From the NCBI RefSeq assembly GCF_001746915.1, contig NZ_MJGC01000071.1:1-46613 (forward strand): a stretch of DNA of 46,613 nt, written 5' to 3'. Of this stretch, positions 1 through 8,979 are shown piece after piece. Each line of letters begins with the position of its first letter. Positions within the stretch are counted from its first letter, which is position 1. This DNA comes from Desertifilum tharense IPPAS B-1220. GTDB taxonomy: Bacteria > Cyanobacteriota > Cyanobacteriia > Cyanobacteriales > Desertifilaceae. The notes under the pieces are model-generated. The model had not been told where the DNA came from. It worked only from the letters and a program-made list of their open reading frames with translations, and did no database searches. The position numbers and the translations under genes are program-made.

Positions 1-127
1 AAGGCATAGAAACCAGACGCGCTAGACATCCTAGAAGGGCATGAATAGCGTTAAATGAATGATTGAGCGGCGACGAAAATGGATGTAATGTAGAAAGCGT
101 CTAACTTGAGGTGCGATCGCACTCAGA
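1..127. repeat. 127-bp terminal direct repeat, left copy
   Basis: Bases 1-127 are identical to bases 46487-46613, read in the same orientation. The match runs exactly to both ends of the window. A perfect overlap of 127 bases at both ends is what a de Bruijn assembler run at k=127 leaves on a contig that closes on itself. The repeat contains one HIP1 octamer near its right end and no ORF I would call. It may be an assembly overlap or a real repeated sequence; the sequence alone cannot decide. Confidence 0.95.
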
Positions 128-238
128 TTTGCATTTACTCAATCTTTAAATTGAGCCAGTTTTTTCACAAAAACTTCAATGTATTGAACAAATGTATCTG
201 TTATGGCAAAGGTTTAACCTCTGCTCTACACGCCCATT

Positions 239-262
239 CAAAAGGCGGGTTGAGAACCCGCC
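239..262 (-). terminator. Rho-independent terminator of the tldD-tldE pair
   Basis: Read on the minus strand, GGCGGGTT pairs with AACCCGCC around a 3-base loop (244-262), giving a perfect 8-bp GC-rich stem. The stem is followed at once by TTTT (240-243). It lies about 30 bases past the stop codon of tldE, in the right orientation to end its transcript. Confidence 0.85.
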
Positions 263-293
263 CTAACCATTCGTCAAATTAACTAAAATTCAA

Positions 294-1634
294 TTATTCG
301 CCCGTAATAGATAGACCTTCAACCCAAATTCTGGGACAAACCCCCGCCGGCGTCAATTCCGCTTCTGGTTCTACTAGAATAATTGATTTCAACAACTCTC
401 GGAAATCACCCGCAATTGTTGCAGACTCAATACTCACCTTTTCCCCTTGGTTCACCATCCAACCATCAAACGGTAGAGAAAACGAACCTTGCAAAGATTG
501 GACGCCCGCGTGTAAAGCGTGCAACTCATCGACAAAAATCACATGATTCGCCGTTTCTAAGCTGAGATTTTCGCCCTTATCATTAGCCGCAAATACGTGA
601 TAGAAATGGGGACTAACCGTCACCTTTGCGCCTAAATTCGCGTGTCCTGTCGGTTGAGCATTTAGCCGTTTGGCCGTTCCAGCGCTATGCAAGAAACCGC
701 TTAAAACGCCTTCCGTAATGAGAGAAACGCGCCGAGTCGGAGTCCCTTCGCCATCAAACGTAGTAACAGCCACATTATCGGGATGTAGAGCATCATCGCA
801 CACCGAGAGGAGAGGAGAGGCGATCGCGCTTCCTAAAGACTCCGGCGTTGAAAGACTCTGCTTATCTAGAATACTTTGGGCATTAAACAGATTAGAAAAC
901 GCCCCCAACAAACTCAAAAACGCATCCGGAGAGAGAACCACTCGATACTTACCCGTCTTCACCTTCTCATAATTCAAGTGGCTAATCGTCTTTTCCTGCG
1001 CCTCTTGAATACAACCTGCTACATCCAACTGTTCCAGGGAACGATGAATCCGAAAAGCCCCCGCACTGCGAGGTTTTTTGCCATCCTCCTCCGTCTTACT
1101 GTACAAGTAAATCGAAGAATAAGTCGCCCCTTCCGAACGCGCCGCCCTTTCGCTATTAAGATAAAATCGGTCAATATCCCGCTGCGCCAACTGATTGTAA
1201 GGCACCCCCTTAATTGCCGGATGGGCATCCAACAGGGCTTTTTCTGCCCCCACCAGTTTTTCGACTAACGCCGTGACAGGTGCTTGAGGCGCTTTATCAT
1301 CCAGGCTTCTAGCTAACGCAGCCGTTGCTTCCGGACTAAAATCAGGAGTATGGTCCTTCACACCAAAATAGCTGGCTTCGCGGGCCGTTGAAAGCGCTAA
1401 TTCCAACCCTTCCGCATCAATATCGGTGGTACTAGCAACCCCCATTGTATTCTTCTCATTCCAGACGCGCACGGTAATACTCGACCGTTGAGACGCCTTC
1501 ACCTGTTTGGGTTCGCCTTCATCGACTTGCACGCTAGTTTCATCAACAGCAGAACCGTAGATATCGTATTTTTGAATGCCCAATTTCTTAGCACTCTCTT
1601 GGGCAGTAGCAGTCAATTCTTGAATACTCGGCAT
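294..1634 (-). CDS. tldE: TldE/PmbA metalloprotease subunit
   Basis: This 446-aa protein is of the usual length for the TldD/PmbA (peptidase U62) family. It starts with ATG at 1634 and ends 30 bases before a terminator. In the characterised enterobacterial enzyme TldE is the subunit without the metal-binding helix; it pairs with TldD to form a cytosolic protease that processes unfolded peptides such as the microcin B17 precursor. No HExxxH motif is visible here, which agrees with the TldE role. The partner tldD lies upstream on the same strand, 269 bp away, with the gap filled by low-complexity repeats. The substrate in cyanobacteria is unknown. Confidence 0.9.
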   Translation of the reverse strand: MPSIQELTATAQESAKKLGIQKYDIYGSAVDETSVQVDEGEPKQVKASQRSSITVRVWNEKNTMGVASTTDIDAEGLELALSTAREASYFGVKDHTPDFSPEATAALARSLDDKAPQAPVTALVEKLVGAEKALLDAHPAIKGVPYNQLAQRDIDRFYLNSERAARSEGATYSSIYLYSKTEEDGKKPRSAGAFRIHRSLEQLDVAGCIQEAQEKTISHLNYEKVKTGKYRVVLSPDAFLSLLGAFSNLFNAQSILDKQSLSTPESLGSAIASPLLSVCDDALHPDNVAVTTFDGEGTPTRRVSLITEGVLSGFLHSAGTAKRLNAQPTGHANLGAKVTVSPHFYHVFAANDKGENLSLETANHVIFVDELHALHAGVQSLQGSFSLPFDGWMVNQGEKVSIESATIAGDFRELLKSIILVEPEAELTPAGVCPRIWVEGLSITGE

Positions 1635-1639
1635 AGTTC

Positions 1640-1895
1640 GTCAAGTTTGTATTAAAAGGAAATTGGGAGATGGGGAGGTGGGGAGATGGGGGAATGGGGG
1701 GAAAGGGAATTGGGAATTAGGAGTTAGGGAACAAGAGACAGGAAAACTTGATAATTATCAACTCAGCACACTGCTACGCGGAAGCTAAAGCAACAGCACT
1801 TTCTACTCAGCACTCCTTTCTCCACTCAGAACTCGGAACTCAGAACTTACTCAGCACTCTTTTCCCCACTCAGCACTCAGCACTTTCTACTCAGC
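1640..1895. repeat. Low-complexity spacer between tldD and tldE
   Basis: The left part is a run of GGGGAGATGGGG-type units (about 1663-1715). The right part holds several ACTCAGCACT / CTCAGAACT units (about 1762-1895). The same two motif types recur in the spacers at 32042-32357 and 34687-35000. A 19-bp piece, GCTAAAGCAACAGCACTTT (1784-1802), recurs exactly at 9653-9671. These are dispersed intergenic repeats; no coding sequence is seen. Confidence 0.75.
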
Positions 1896-1903
1896 ACTAA
1901 AAT

Positions 1904-3379
1904 CTACCGGCCCCCTACCGTAATAGAATCAACCTTGATGTGCGGTTGTCCGACGGTGACGTAGACGCTACCGCTGATGGAACCGCAGAAACCGGCGGCT
2001 AACCCTAAGTCTTGGGAAGACATGGAAATCTTATTCATAATTTCCTTGGCTTCGCCGATGAGGGTTGCACCTTTGAGAGGTTTGGTGATTTTGCCATTTT
2101 CCACTAGGTAGGCTTCATCTACGGCAAAGTTAAATTGTCCGGTAGCGCCAACGCTGCCACCGCCCATTTTCTTGCAATAAATGCCTTTATCGACAGAGGC
2201 GAATAACTCTTCTAGGCTATATTGACCGGGTGCAATGTAGGTATTCCGCATCCGGGAGGCGGCGGCGAAGGTGTAGCTTTGGCGACGGCCGCTTCCGGTT
2301 CTGGGGTGTCCGGTACGCCACGAACCGGCTCTATCGGCGATAAAGTTCTTTAAGATGCCATTTTCAATTAATAGGGTTTTTTGGGTTGGCATCCCTTCAT
2401 CGTCCATATCGATGGTGCCAAAGGCTTTATCCGAACGGCCTTCATCCCAGGCGGTGAGATTTTCGTGGGCGATTTTTTCGCCTTTTTTATCGATGAAGGG
2501 GGTGGTTTTGCGTTCAATTTGGGTGGTTTCCAGCAAGTGACCGCAAGCTTCGTGGAAGATGACGCCGCCGAACTGATTTGCCATGATAATCGGGTAGGTA
2601 CCCGATTCTACATAGTCGGCGTAGAGCATTTTTCCGGCGGCTTCGGCAATTTCTTCTGCCATTGATGTGTAGTTCCAGCCGCGCAGGAAGTTGGGTTCGC
2701 TGGTGCTTCCGGCGCGTTGGTTGATGGAGGAACGGTTGGCACCATCGGCACATAAGAGGCTGCATCCGACGGACTGGGTGAGGCGGATATCGCGGGCGAA
2801 GGTGCCATCGCTGGCGGCGACGAGAATTTCTTGCCAGTCGCGGAAGTAGCTGGCGCGGCGAGATTGAATATGGGACGCTTTGGTTTTGAGGGTTTGGTTG
2901 GCACTCAGGAGAATTTCGCCCATTTCTTGCATGGAACTGCTAGCGGTTAGCCAGTTTTCTTTGGTTTTAGTGGTGGCGTAGTCGCGCAGGGGTTCGAGGA
3001 CCACTTCGGGAATGTAGGAGTTGGGGGCCGGAAGTTGCAAACCCATGATGGATAAGCCTTTTTCGAGGGCGGCTTTGAGGCCAAAGAAGCTAAGGTCGTT
3101 GGTGCTGACGTAGCAGTCGGCTTTCCCCCGGAAGACGCGCACGCCTGCGCCGGTGGTGATGCGGGGGGAAATGCTGGTGATGGCGTCTTCTTCGGCTAAA
3201 CAGCTAATGTAGTTGACGCGTTCTAGGAAGAATTCGATAAAGTCAGCGCCTGCTGCACGTCCCCAACCCAGAAGGGTGGATAGCAGGGGTTCCCAACTGC
3301 TATCAAAGCGATGTTTGGTGGAGTCGTATTCTAGGTTGGAGAGTTCTTGAGATAAGGGTGCAGTAATGACCAAGTTCAT
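1904..3379 (-). CDS. tldD: TldD metalloprotease, catalytic subunit
   Basis: TldD subunit of the TldD/TldE protease, 491 aa from the ATG at 3379. A TTG seven codons upstream (3400) is open in the same frame, but it falls in a HIP1 sequence and its extra residues look unlike the family. The zinc-binding helix HEACGH is present at about residues 276-281, followed by a Gly/Ser-rich C-terminal half typical of the family. In known TldD/E complexes this subunit supplies the catalytic metal. It lies directly upstream of tldE on the same strand, and the pair shares one terminator at 239-262. Confidence 0.92.
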   Translation of the reverse strand: MNLVITAPLSQELSNLEYDSTKHRFDSSWEPLLSTLLGWGRAAGADFIEFFLERVNYISCLAEEDAITSISPRITTGAGVRVFRGKADCYVSTNDLSFFGLKAALEKGLSIMGLQLPAPNSYIPEVVLEPLRDYATTKTKENWLTASSSMQEMGEILLSANQTLKTKASHIQSRRASYFRDWQEILVAASDGTFARDIRLTQSVGCSLLCADGANRSSINQRAGSTSEPNFLRGWNYTSMAEEIAEAAGKMLYADYVESGTYPIIMANQFGGVIFHEACGHLLETTQIERKTTPFIDKKGEKIAHENLTAWDEGRSDKAFGTIDMDDEGMPTQKTLLIENGILKNFIADRAGSWRTGHPRTGSGRRQSYTFAAASRMRNTYIAPGQYSLEELFASVDKGIYCKKMGGGSVGATGQFNFAVDEAYLVENGKITKPLKGATLIGEAKEIMNKISMSSQDLGLAAGFCGSISGSVYVTVGQPHIKVDSITVGGR

Positions 3380-3976
3380 AGATTGGGATTGCGATCGCAA
3401 CTTGATATTTAATTTAAGGGTAGCGAATCCTGGGCGGTTCTCGCTGCTGAGTTGACCGGGCTACTCTTGGGGGATATCAGCCTTGAAGTGTCGCAATCAC
3501 CGAACGCTGACTTTTTTTAAGGATAGTCTCTCCCTCGGTTTTGCTATCGGTTTGAAAGGGAACATTTCACTCTGTAAAACCATGTAAACTTTGTTAAAAT
3601 CGCTAGATTCTACCGAAGCAAAATGATAGGGTTTATTTAGGCACAGGAAAGGACTAGAAGCAGTCAATCCTTCGATCCTCTCCCCTCTGTTTTGGAATCG
3701 TAGCTTGTGCCTCCGGCTCGAATTCCACGCAACGCCTAAAACGCCTGAACCAGCTTCAAAATAAGGCGAATAGAGCTAACCAAACGGTCGTTAAGTTCTT
3801 AAGTAATGTCTGAGTTGGGTTTGGTTAGGAGTAGAGAAAGTCAAGTTAGACTCAGCGCTGGGATAAGCGCGAACAGGATGTTGCGATACTGTTCACCTTA
3901 GTTAGTGTTTCCAGTTCACCTTACGTTTCATTCTCGTTAACTGTTGTTAAATTCAATCCAGTCACTTTACAAGAAA
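3380..3976. other. Intergenic region, about 600 bp, no gene recognised
   Basis: The region separates tldD, whose promoter must lie at its left edge, from the end of the 3994-9495 operon. No open frame looks coding, and I recognise no tRNA, riboswitch or conserved small RNA. Base composition is ordinary for the window. The size leaves room for a small RNA, but I see no hairpin plus T-run inside it apart from the terminator at its right end. Confidence 0.5.
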
Positions 3977-3999
3977 GCCTAGCAGCACTTCTGCTAGGC
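3970..3999 (-). terminator. Terminator closing the lipid-modification operon
   Basis: On the minus strand, GCCTAGCAG pairs with CTGCTAGGC around a 5-base loop (3977-3999), a perfect 9-bp stem. It is followed by TTTCTTGT. The stem overlaps the TAG stop codon of the adenylating enzyme (3994-3996), so translation to the end of the gene would reach into the hairpin. This marks a firm 3' end for the five-gene operon. Confidence 0.85.
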
Positions 4000-5535
4000 C
4001 TTGCTATTTTGAGCCAAAATTTGCTGAAGTGCGGGATAATCAATTTTGGCATTATGTCGCTTATCGACAGGGATTTTGGATAAAATCTGAATTTCGCTTA
4101 ACTTTGCCCAATCTAAAGCGCGATGTAAGATAGCTAAATCTGGAAGAGGAGATTGAAGTTCCAGACACAGGAGACGCTTTCCTTGATGCGAGATAACGGC
4201 GGCGTGACGAACCTGGGAAAATTGCCGCGCGATCGCCTCTACCGCAAACGGGTATAAAATACCCTCATCATCCACAATACAAGCACTGCAACGCCCCAAT
4301 AGCCACAATTGTCCCTCCGTATCTAAATATCCTAAATCTCCGGTACGGTGCCAGCGCTGCTTGCTAACATCAAACTTGGTTTCGCTGTCTCCCTTTCCCT
4401 GTAAATAGCCAGACAGTACATGAGAACCGCTAACCACAATTTCCCCCACCTCCCCCGATGGCAGGCAATCTCGATCGAACGCCTCTGGGGTAGAATAACT
4501 TAACGGCGTTCCCCATTGGTTGCGGAGAATTTTTAACGCAATTTCTGGAATGGGTTTACCCACACATAATCCCAAACTGGCGTTATCTGGAAGCGTGCGA
4601 GGCGATACCCTTTCCGCGATAGGTTCGGCTTCGGTAGAACCGTAAACGGCGATAACTTCGGCTTGAGGCGCAATGGCTTGTAAGCGACGAATTAGGGAAA
4701 CAAACACCGGCGCGCCGCCGCTAAAAATTTGGCGAAAACTGGGTAAAATCAAACCATCCTGCTGACACGCTTCAGCGAGACGTTCCCAAAACGCCGGAGA
4801 AGCTACCCCACTTTGCGGTTGATAGGTTTGAATTTGCGAGATAACCTTGGCGGCGTTGATGTTTCCCGGCTGGCGCAAATTGACATTGGGGATTAAACTG
4901 GTGACGCCAGAGGCAAGATTCGCTAGGACAAAAATCGGTAAAGTGGTTAAATCAACCTTTCCCGGTTGCAGTTGCAAATGGTTTTCTAAAACCTGATGTT
5001 GCGTCAACAAAAAGCCGTGGGTTCGCATGGCGGCTTTGGGGTATCCGGTACTCCCGCTGGTAAAGGTGAGTAAGGCTGGCGTCTCGAAGGTGGCGGGATA
5101 GATATCGCCGGTAGCTGGAGTTGGGCGAAACAGGGAACAGAAGGGAGAAACGCAGAACTTTAGCGGAATTTGACGAATTGCTGGGGAAATAAGGCGCAAA
5201 AAGTGAGCTTTGGGGGTTGCAATCAAGGCTTTGGCCCGATAGAGTTGGCAGCATCGCTCAATGTGGGTTTTGCCAGCACTCGGATCGAGAAAAAGCGCGA
5301 TCGCCCCCAGCCGAAATAAAGCAATTAAAATAATATAGAGTTCGGCTGACATCGGCTGAAAGACTAAAACAGCATCTCCGGCTTGAATTCCGGCTGCTGA
5401 TAAGTTGGAGGCGGTATGGATGGCGGCTTGGTTTAGACGAGAAAAAGAGGTTTGGCGAGAGTGGCGATCGATAATGGCGATCGCATCCGGGTATAATTGG
5501 GCCTGATGCTGGAGAATTGCCGCAATATTCTTCAT
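3994..5535 (-). CDS. OleC-like AMP-dependent acid ligase
   Basis: This 513-aa ANL-superfamily adenylating enzyme activates a carboxylic acid with ATP. The P-loop TFTSGSTGYPK is at residues 157-167. The YGSTEAEP and HRTGDLG motifs follow, and the conserved C-terminal lysine sits in VDKRHNAKID near residue 490. The RTHGFL and RHNAKI signatures resemble OleC-type enzymes (beta-lactone synthetases) and proteins labelled fatty acid-CoA ligase. No partner OleA, OleB or OleD is in the window. The start codon overlaps the stop of the upstream GNAT-like gene by ATGA, so the two are probably translationally coupled. As last gene of the operon it may activate the acyl group that a GNAT domain transfers; the substrate is unknown. 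Confidence 0.85.
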   Translation of the reverse strand: MKNIAAILQHQAQLYPDAIAIIDRHSRQTSFSRLNQAAIHTASNLSAAGIQAGDAVLVFQPMSAELYIILIALFRLGAIALFLDPSAGKTHIERCCQLYRAKALIATPKAHFLRLISPAIRQIPLKFCVSPFCSLFRPTPATGDIYPATFETPALLTFTSGSTGYPKAAMRTHGFLLTQHQVLENHLQLQPGKVDLTTLPIFVLANLASGVTSLIPNVNLRQPGNINAAKVISQIQTYQPQSGVASPAFWERLAEACQQDGLILPSFRQIFSGGAPVFVSLIRRLQAIAPQAEVIAVYGSTEAEPIAERVSPRTLPDNASLGLCVGKPIPEIALKILRNQWGTPLSYSTPEAFDRDCLPSGEVGEIVVSGSHVLSGYLQGKGDSETKFDVSKQRWHRTGDLGYLDTEGQLWLLGRCSACIVDDEGILYPFAVEAIARQFSQVRHAAVISHQGKRLLCLELQSPLPDLAILHRALDWAKLSEIQILSKIPVDKRHNAKIDYPALQQILAQNSKA

Positions 5536-6422
5536 AACGGTTTGGCAAATAGGCTATAACGCCGCATGGTTTGCGCGTAACGGGCGCTAAGATTGCGAGA
5601 AGGGTTGGCTGCGTGCATTAAGGCGTGAATTGCGCGACGATAACCTAAAGATGCCGCCTGAGTTTGACAGTCTGCAACTAACACATTCCCCAAGCCTGCG
5701 TACTGCCGACTGGGTAAAATAGCCACAGTTTTAATAATCAGGGTATCTTTGGCAGTTTGCAGATAGTCGGGGATAGCAAACAGAAAGCCAACGGTTTGCT
5801 GCTGGCATTCGGCAATGAAAAAAAACTCCGGCTTGAGATAGGGTAGAATCGGCTGATATTGAGCGATAAACTCGGCTTGGGAAATGGGAGTGTAGAGAAA
5901 GTTAGAGCGAAAGCTGATACAACACAGATGATAAAGGTTGGCTAACTCGGCTTCCCAGCTATCGAGGTTGAAAGTCCGAATTTGTACGCCTTGATGCTGC
6001 AACCGCTGCCGCACTCGGTTTAATCTGGGGTCAAGTTGGGTTAAATCGGTTGTCAGTGCGGAATAATATTCGGCGAAGGGAGAAAAGCCAAAGCTGAGGA
6101 TATCGCCTACCCATTCATTGGGGTTATCGGGTTCGAGGAAAAAGGGGGGTTCGCTTCCCCGATAGGTAATAAAGCGATAGGAATTCCAGGTATTACCATT
6201 GATCGGCGCGATCGCCATTGTACACCCTTGGCTGGCTAGTTTCTGACAGGCTTGGTGCAGCAAGGCATGACTGGCTTCCCGACTATTTGCGCCATACTGT
6301 CCGATATAGCCCAGTTTCTCGTTGAGATACGGGGGGGTATTTCGCCACCACAGAGAACATTGCGCCAAAAGCTGGTTATTCTGAGTAATTTCGCAATGGC
6401 CGTCAGGGGAAAGAGAACTCAT
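5532..6422 (-). CDS. Tandem GNAT-like acyltransferase (YghO-like)
   Basis: This 296-aa protein appears to have two GNAT-like halves. The first (about 1-120) includes GYIGQYGA and the WNSYRF region; the second (about 125-296) includes the AILPSRQYAGLG stretch, which resembles the acetyl-CoA-binding loop. The layout matches YghO-type proteins, whose function is not established. It has no signal peptide or membrane segment. It sits 5 bases after the membrane kinase-like gene and overlaps the adenylating enzyme by 4 bases. I infer that it transfers an acyl or aminoacyl group within the same pathway; the acceptor is unknown. Confidence 0.7.
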   Translation of the reverse strand: MSSLSPDGHCEITQNNQLLAQCSLWWRNTPPYLNEKLGYIGQYGANSREASHALLHQACQKLASQGCTMAIAPINGNTWNSYRFITYRGSEPPFFLEPDNPNEWVGDILSFGFSPFAEYYSALTTDLTQLDPRLNRVRQRLQHQGVQIRTFNLDSWEAELANLYHLCCISFRSNFLYTPISQAEFIAQYQPILPYLKPEFFFIAECQQQTVGFLFAIPDYLQTAKDTLIIKTVAILPSRQYAGLGNVLVADCQTQAASLGYRRAIHALMHAANPSRNLSARYAQTMRRYSLFAKPL

Positions 6423-6427
6423 TTAAA

Positions 6428-7783
6428 CTAAGCTAACCAGTAGAAGGGAATTAAACTCAAAAGCGAACCCAAGGTGACAATTCCGGCGCGGCTCATCCAC
6501 AAAGGGATATCGTTGGGGTTTGGGTGTAAGATTGATTGAACCCATAAAAATGCGATCGCCATTAACGCAATTGCCGGAAGTGCGATCGCACTTTGGGTTA
6601 ACGCTAGCGTAGAAAAGCCTTGGATGGCGAGGAAGGGAAGATAAATCAACACCCAACCTTTTAAAATAGCCAAACTGATACATTGACGCTGAGGCAAGTC
6701 AGCCCAATTTTTAGGAACCGCAACATCAATAATAGTCAGATGCGCCGCAAATGCCAGGGTATAAGGATAAAAAAAGCTATCGGCGTGGAAAATTTGCGAC
6801 AAAAATAGCCAGAGAACTCCCGTAAACGCAACGCTAATCACCGCATAAATCGTATGACAGCGTTCGTGGTAGTAGTTTTTCCAGGGATACCACAGCGTAT
6901 AACCCATCAGCAGAATTAAGGGAAAAAGTAACCACTGCCAACCCCCTAGGGTCCAACTTAAATATCCCACAAAAGCGGCCCCCAAGGTGGCACTATCATT
7001 GAGGGTGGTCTGTTTGCGCCAAGATAGGGTAAAGACGACTAAAATCAGGGTAGCGGCAAGCTGCACGATTAAGGCTGTGACATCCATCGCCAAGAAAGAT
7101 TTCAGCAGCATATACCCCCCAAGGGGAATAAACAGATTATCCAGTCCCCTCCAAGCGATCGCTTCGAGTAACATCACTAATAGACCCAGTGTCATCGAAA
7201 TCAGCAACGTTTCGATTCTTCCCACTGGGGTAAATAGCAATAGGGGTACGTGGGTACTCAGAAAGGCGAGGGTAAAAAAGGCAAAAGAACCCTCCGCACT
7301 TTTGTTCCCCTCTGAGGTGGTATAGGGATGCAAACCATAGCGAATGCCAATTAAAGCGGCCAGAGCATCGGCTAGGGTTAAAATCAACATGGGAATGCCA
7401 AATAAAATCGGATTCCCCTGAGATAGACTAAAAATGAGCGCAACGGCAATCGGAAAATAGATTTCCCCTAGCGATTCTCGCGATACCCCATGCGTAACGC
7501 TACCCAGTTGTTGATTGAAAGGCTGAATCAGCTTAACCGATAATAGTAAACTAACGGCCAAAATCGCCAGCAAAATTACCGGCCACTGGGAAGAAAACAG
7601 CCACGGGAAACTTAACGTCACCCCTCCCATACCAATGTGCAGGCATTTTCGCACCCATTCGGGATGGGGAGAAAAACGACGCTGATAAACGCGCAAACCC
7701 GTCATTAATCCGCCTAAAATAGCAAGGACTAAACCGATACCTAGCCAGGGAGAGATGATGGGAGGTTGAGACGCGAGTATCAT
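6428..7783 (-). CDS. Phytol kinase (VTE5)-like polytopic membrane protein with extra C-terminal half
   Basis: This 451-aa multi-spanning protein has an N-terminal half (1-240) that resembles CTP-dependent phytol/dolichol kinases and phosphatidate cytidylyltransferases: RKCLH at 45-49, LADALA at 137-142, KSAEGS at 161-166 and GLDN near 213. The C-terminal half (245-451) adds about six hydrophobic segments; NDSATLGAAFVGYLSW (262-277) recalls DUF92/TMEM19 (VTE6-like) proteins. If that is right, one polypeptide could carry both steps from isoprenoid alcohol to diphosphate, but the C-terminal match is weak. The gene lies 8 bases after the BtaA-like gene and 5 bases before the tandem GNAT, so it is firmly part of the operon. 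Typical stand-alone phytol kinases are about half this length. Confidence 0.75.
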   Translation of the reverse strand: MILASQPPIISPWLGIGLVLAILGGLMTGLRVYQRRFSPHPEWVRKCLHIGMGGVTLSFPWLFSSQWPVILLAILAVSLLLSVKLIQPFNQQLGSVTHGVSRESLGEIYFPIAVALIFSLSQGNPILFGIPMLILTLADALAALIGIRYGLHPYTTSEGNKSAEGSFAFFTLAFLSTHVPLLLFTPVGRIETLLISMTLGLLVMLLEAIAWRGLDNLFIPLGGYMLLKSFLAMDVTALIVQLAATLILVVFTLSWRKQTTLNDSATLGAAFVGYLSWTLGGWQWLLFPLILLMGYTLWYPWKNYYHERCHTIYAVISVAFTGVLWLFLSQIFHADSFFYPYTLAFAAHLTIIDVAVPKNWADLPQRQCISLAILKGWVLIYLPFLAIQGFSTLALTQSAIALPAIALMAIAFLWVQSILHPNPNDIPLWMSRAGIVTLGSLLSLIPFYWLA

Positions 7784-7791
7784 GACAATGC

Positions 7792-8958
7792 CTAACAGGA
7801 GTAACTTGAACTACGGCTATCTAAAACGCAATTCCTCACGCCAATCGCTTCTTCAATATTAAAAGCACTATAAAAAAATGCCTTATCCTGTTGGTGTAAA
7901 GATTGCGCCAACTCGGTAAGCGAACGCACGGTAGAATACATCTGTTCCGGACAGCGACGCGGTGCTAGCATATTCCAATAGGCGATTCTGCCACCGGGAC
8001 GCGCAGCTTGCACCAAACGCTGCAAGAGTTGCTGATAGTTTTCAATAGACATATACTCAAAAATATCGCTGAGATTATAGCGATCGATGGTATTGTCGCC
8101 CATTTGGTCTAAAAAAGACTCCACAGAACCGCAGTGCCATTCTAAAGCCGATAAATGACTCCGAATTGCCTCAAAATTTTCCGGTCGCAAATGATACGGC
8201 AATGCAGTTAAGTGCTGTCCGGTTAAAATCCACTGTAGGTAAGGGTTGAGGGCGGGATTGAGGGTTGTTAAAGCATGGGTTGTTCGTGATAAAATTTGCT
8301 CGGCAACGCTGCCTTCTACGTAATTAAAGAAACTGGGATGGCGTCCTAAGTTCCCCATCACAAAACGGGAGAAAAATAGGCGAAACATCCAACGCCACTG
8401 GGGAGTATTCCAAACGGTTTGGTAATAGTGCTGTCGCGCCTCTAGGGATTTATCCTGCAACAGGTGTAGAATGCGATCGCGCCCATGCACCCCAGGCAAG
8501 ACGTAACGGCGAAAAATCTGAAAATATTGTTCAAATTTACCCGCATGACCAATTCCCTGGAGAATATCTTGGGGACGACTATCCCAAAATTGCCGAACTT
8601 CCGGGGATAAGTCGGCGCGACAGCGGCGGTAGAGAGAGGTTCTTAAGCCGCGATGCTGGGGATTGCCATCGCTACCGATTAGAATTAATAATTCAGGATG
8701 GGTTAACTCGCGATAGGCTGCCACTCGCAACTCCAAACAAGCTAACTGTGCCGGATTGAGATCGAGGGCAATGACTTTTTGGGGCGATCGCGCTAGCATA
8801 GCAAGGGTATTATCTCCCGCCGAAGCAATCGACAAGCAGGTATCCCCCGGCTGAATATCTAAAGCGGCGAGTAAAATATCGGCATCTTCCCAACACTGAG
8901 CATAGCGAATCTGGGAAAAGCTAGCGCGATCGCTAATTTCCGATTGAGTCTTAAGCAT
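7792..8958 (-). CDS. BtaA-like AdoMet 3-amino-3-carboxypropyl transferase (DUF3419)
   Basis: This 388-aa protein shows the DUF3419 pattern: QCWED at 21-25, the AdoMet-binding loop SIASAGDN at 43-50, ALDLNPAQ at 64-71 and NLSDIFEYMS at 295-304. In betaine-lipid synthesis BtaA moves the aminocarboxypropyl group of AdoMet onto the hydroxyl of diacylglycerol, and BtaB then methylates the nitrogen three times. No BtaB-like methyltransferase is in this operon. The product here is therefore probably not the usual DGTS; the free amine or carboxylate may instead be modified by the neighbouring GNAT and adenylating enzymes (inference). It follows a GNAT gene by 21 bases and precedes the kinase-like gene by 8. 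Confidence 0.85.
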   Translation of the reverse strand: MLKTQSEISDRASFSQIRYAQCWEDADILLAALDIQPGDTCLSIASAGDNTLAMLARSPQKVIALDLNPAQLACLELRVAAYRELTHPELLILIGSDGNPQHRGLRTSLYRRCRADLSPEVRQFWDSRPQDILQGIGHAGKFEQYFQIFRRYVLPGVHGRDRILHLLQDKSLEARQHYYQTVWNTPQWRWMFRLFFSRFVMGNLGRHPSFFNYVEGSVAEQILSRTTHALTTLNPALNPYLQWILTGQHLTALPYHLRPENFEAIRSHLSALEWHCGSVESFLDQMGDNTIDRYNLSDIFEYMSIENYQQLLQRLVQAARPGGRIAYWNMLAPRRCPEQMYSTVRSLTELAQSLHQQDKAFFYSAFNIEEAIGVRNCVLDSRSSSYSC

Positions 8959-8979
8959 AGGTTTAAACAGGGATAAGCG

